Shown here: positions 13,994 to 14,705 of the stretch, piece by piece
How positions within the stretch are numbered: the stretch's first letter is position 1
Layout: each line of letters opens with the position of its first letter
From: Bifidobacterium breve
GTDB taxonomy: Bacteria; Actinomycetota; Acidimicrobiia; Acidimicrobiales; Ilumatobacteraceae
NCBI GenBank assembly: GCA_945869715.1
Contig: CAMBPP010000026.1
Coordinates: 1 to 14,705 of the forward strand
Reading direction: 5' to 3'
DNA: 14,705 nucleotides
Program-made: the position numbers and the translations under genes
Notes under the pieces: model-generated
Seen by the model: the letters and a program-made list of their open reading frames with translations, nothing else
Databases searched by the model: none
What the model was told of the DNA's origin: nothing

Positions 13994-14705
13994 ATGTCTG
14001 CTGATTTCCCCTCCTTTCGCTACAACGCCTCCTTTGCCGCAACCCTGGAAAGCAAGTGGCAAGACTTCTGGGAAGAAAATGCCACCTTTAATACTCCGAA
14101 CCCTGCTGGCCCACTAGCCGAGCTAGAAAAGGTAGCAGGCCGCGAAAAACTCTTTGTGCTCGACATGTTCCCTTATCCCTCGGGCGCTGGGCTGCACGTT
14201 GGGCATCCGCTTGGCTACATCGGCACCGACGTATTCGCGCGCTTCAAGCGCATGACAGGGTTCAACGTTTTACACGCTCTTGGCTACGACAGCTTTGGCT
14301 TGCCTGCAGAGCAACACGCCATCGCAACAGGCATTCACCCACGCGTGAACACCGAGACCAACATTGCCAACATGCGTCGTCAACTGCGGCGCTTAGGTCT
14401 TGGGCACGACCCACGACGCAGCGTGAGCACAACCGACGAAAACTATTACCGCTGGACCCAGTGGGTATTTCTGCAGATCTTTAATTCTTGGTTCGACAAA
14501 GAGTTAGGCAAGGCACGGCCTATTACTGAACTGGAAGATTTGTACGCAACCGGAAAACGCAAGGTTGATGATGGCCGCTCATGGTCGGAACTTTCCCGCA
14601 ATGAACAACGCAAAGTAGTAGATGCCCAACGCTTGGTGTATCTCACCGAAGCACCAGTGAACTGGTGCCCTGGGCTTGGCACGATTTTGGCCAACGAAGA
14701 AGTCA
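13994..14705 (+). CDS. leuS: Leucine-tRNA ligase, 3' end outside window
   Basis: The first 237 codons of a class I aminoacyl-tRNA synthetase are present, starting at ATG 13994. The N-terminus has FRYNASFAATLESKWQDFWEE, then LDMFPYPSGAGLHVGHPLGY with the HIGH-type ATP motif HVGH at 68-71, and ALGYDSFGLPAEQHA. These are diagnostic for LeuRS, which charges tRNA-Leu. The frame stays open to the window end, reaching APVNWCPGLGTILANEEV, the start of the zinc/editing region. It is divergent from rbfA with a 50-bp shared promoter region; a leaderless or near-leaderless transcript is likely. Confidence 0.97.
   Translation, partial: MSADFPSFRYNASFAATLESKWQDFWEENATFNTPNPAGPLAELEKVAGREKLFVLDMFPYPSGAGLHVGHPLGYIGTDVFARFKRMTGFNVLHALGYDSFGLPAEQHAIATGIHPRVNTETNIANMRRQLRRLGLGHDPRRSVSTTDENYYRWTQWVFLQIFNSWFDKELGKARPITELEDLYATGKRKVDDGRSWSELSRNEQRKVVDAQRLVYLTEAPVNWCPGLGTILANEEV

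Overview
The window looks like a piece of chromosome from an actinobacterium of the Acidimicrobiia type; an Ilumatobacteraceae-like freshwater or marine lineage would fit, but this is inference. The reasons are a fused FO synthase (coenzyme F420 pathway), actinobacterial-style rbfA, truB, ribF, rpsO, pnp and dapB genes, moderate GC content, and many gene starts with no Shine-Dalgarno (SD) sequence but a TANNNT hexamer 6-9 nt upstream, as in leaderless actinobacterial mRNAs. I see no mobile element, CRISPR array, tRNA or rRNA.

Layout. Positions 1-936 (minus, running off the left edge) encode a ferritin-like diiron protein, preceded by a TetR regulator (947-1513) whose promoter sits in a perfect 9+9 inverted repeat. 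Next comes a fatty-acyl-CoA ligase (1577-3202, minus), divergent from a small DedA/VTT-like membrane protein (3247-3864, plus). The block 3861-7618 (minus) is dapB, pnp and rpsO, with hairpins in both spacers. The block 7780-11676 (plus) is riboflavin synthase, a chorismate mutase-VOC fusion and FO synthase. The block 11628-13943 (minus) is ribF, truB and rbfA. At the right edge leuS (13994 onward, plus) is cut by the window end.

How the genes work together. rbfA, truB, ribF, rpsO, pnp and dapB are often neighbours in Actinobacteria (ribosome maturation, tRNA modification, RNA turnover, flavin cofactors, lysine/diaminopimelate). Here the series is split between ribF and rpsO by the oppositely oriented ribE, chorismate mutase-VOC and fbiC genes. 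FO synthase condenses a riboflavin-pathway intermediate (5-amino-6-ribitylaminouracil) with tyrosine. A riboflavin gene and a tyrosine-branch gene placed directly beside it suggest a cassette linking flavin, aromatic and deazaflavin supply. This is the most interesting feature of the window.

Other points are a dapB start codon lying inside a 14-bp perfect hairpin, a structured rpsO-pnp spacer with alternative pairings, and a repeat-rich charged tail on PNPase.
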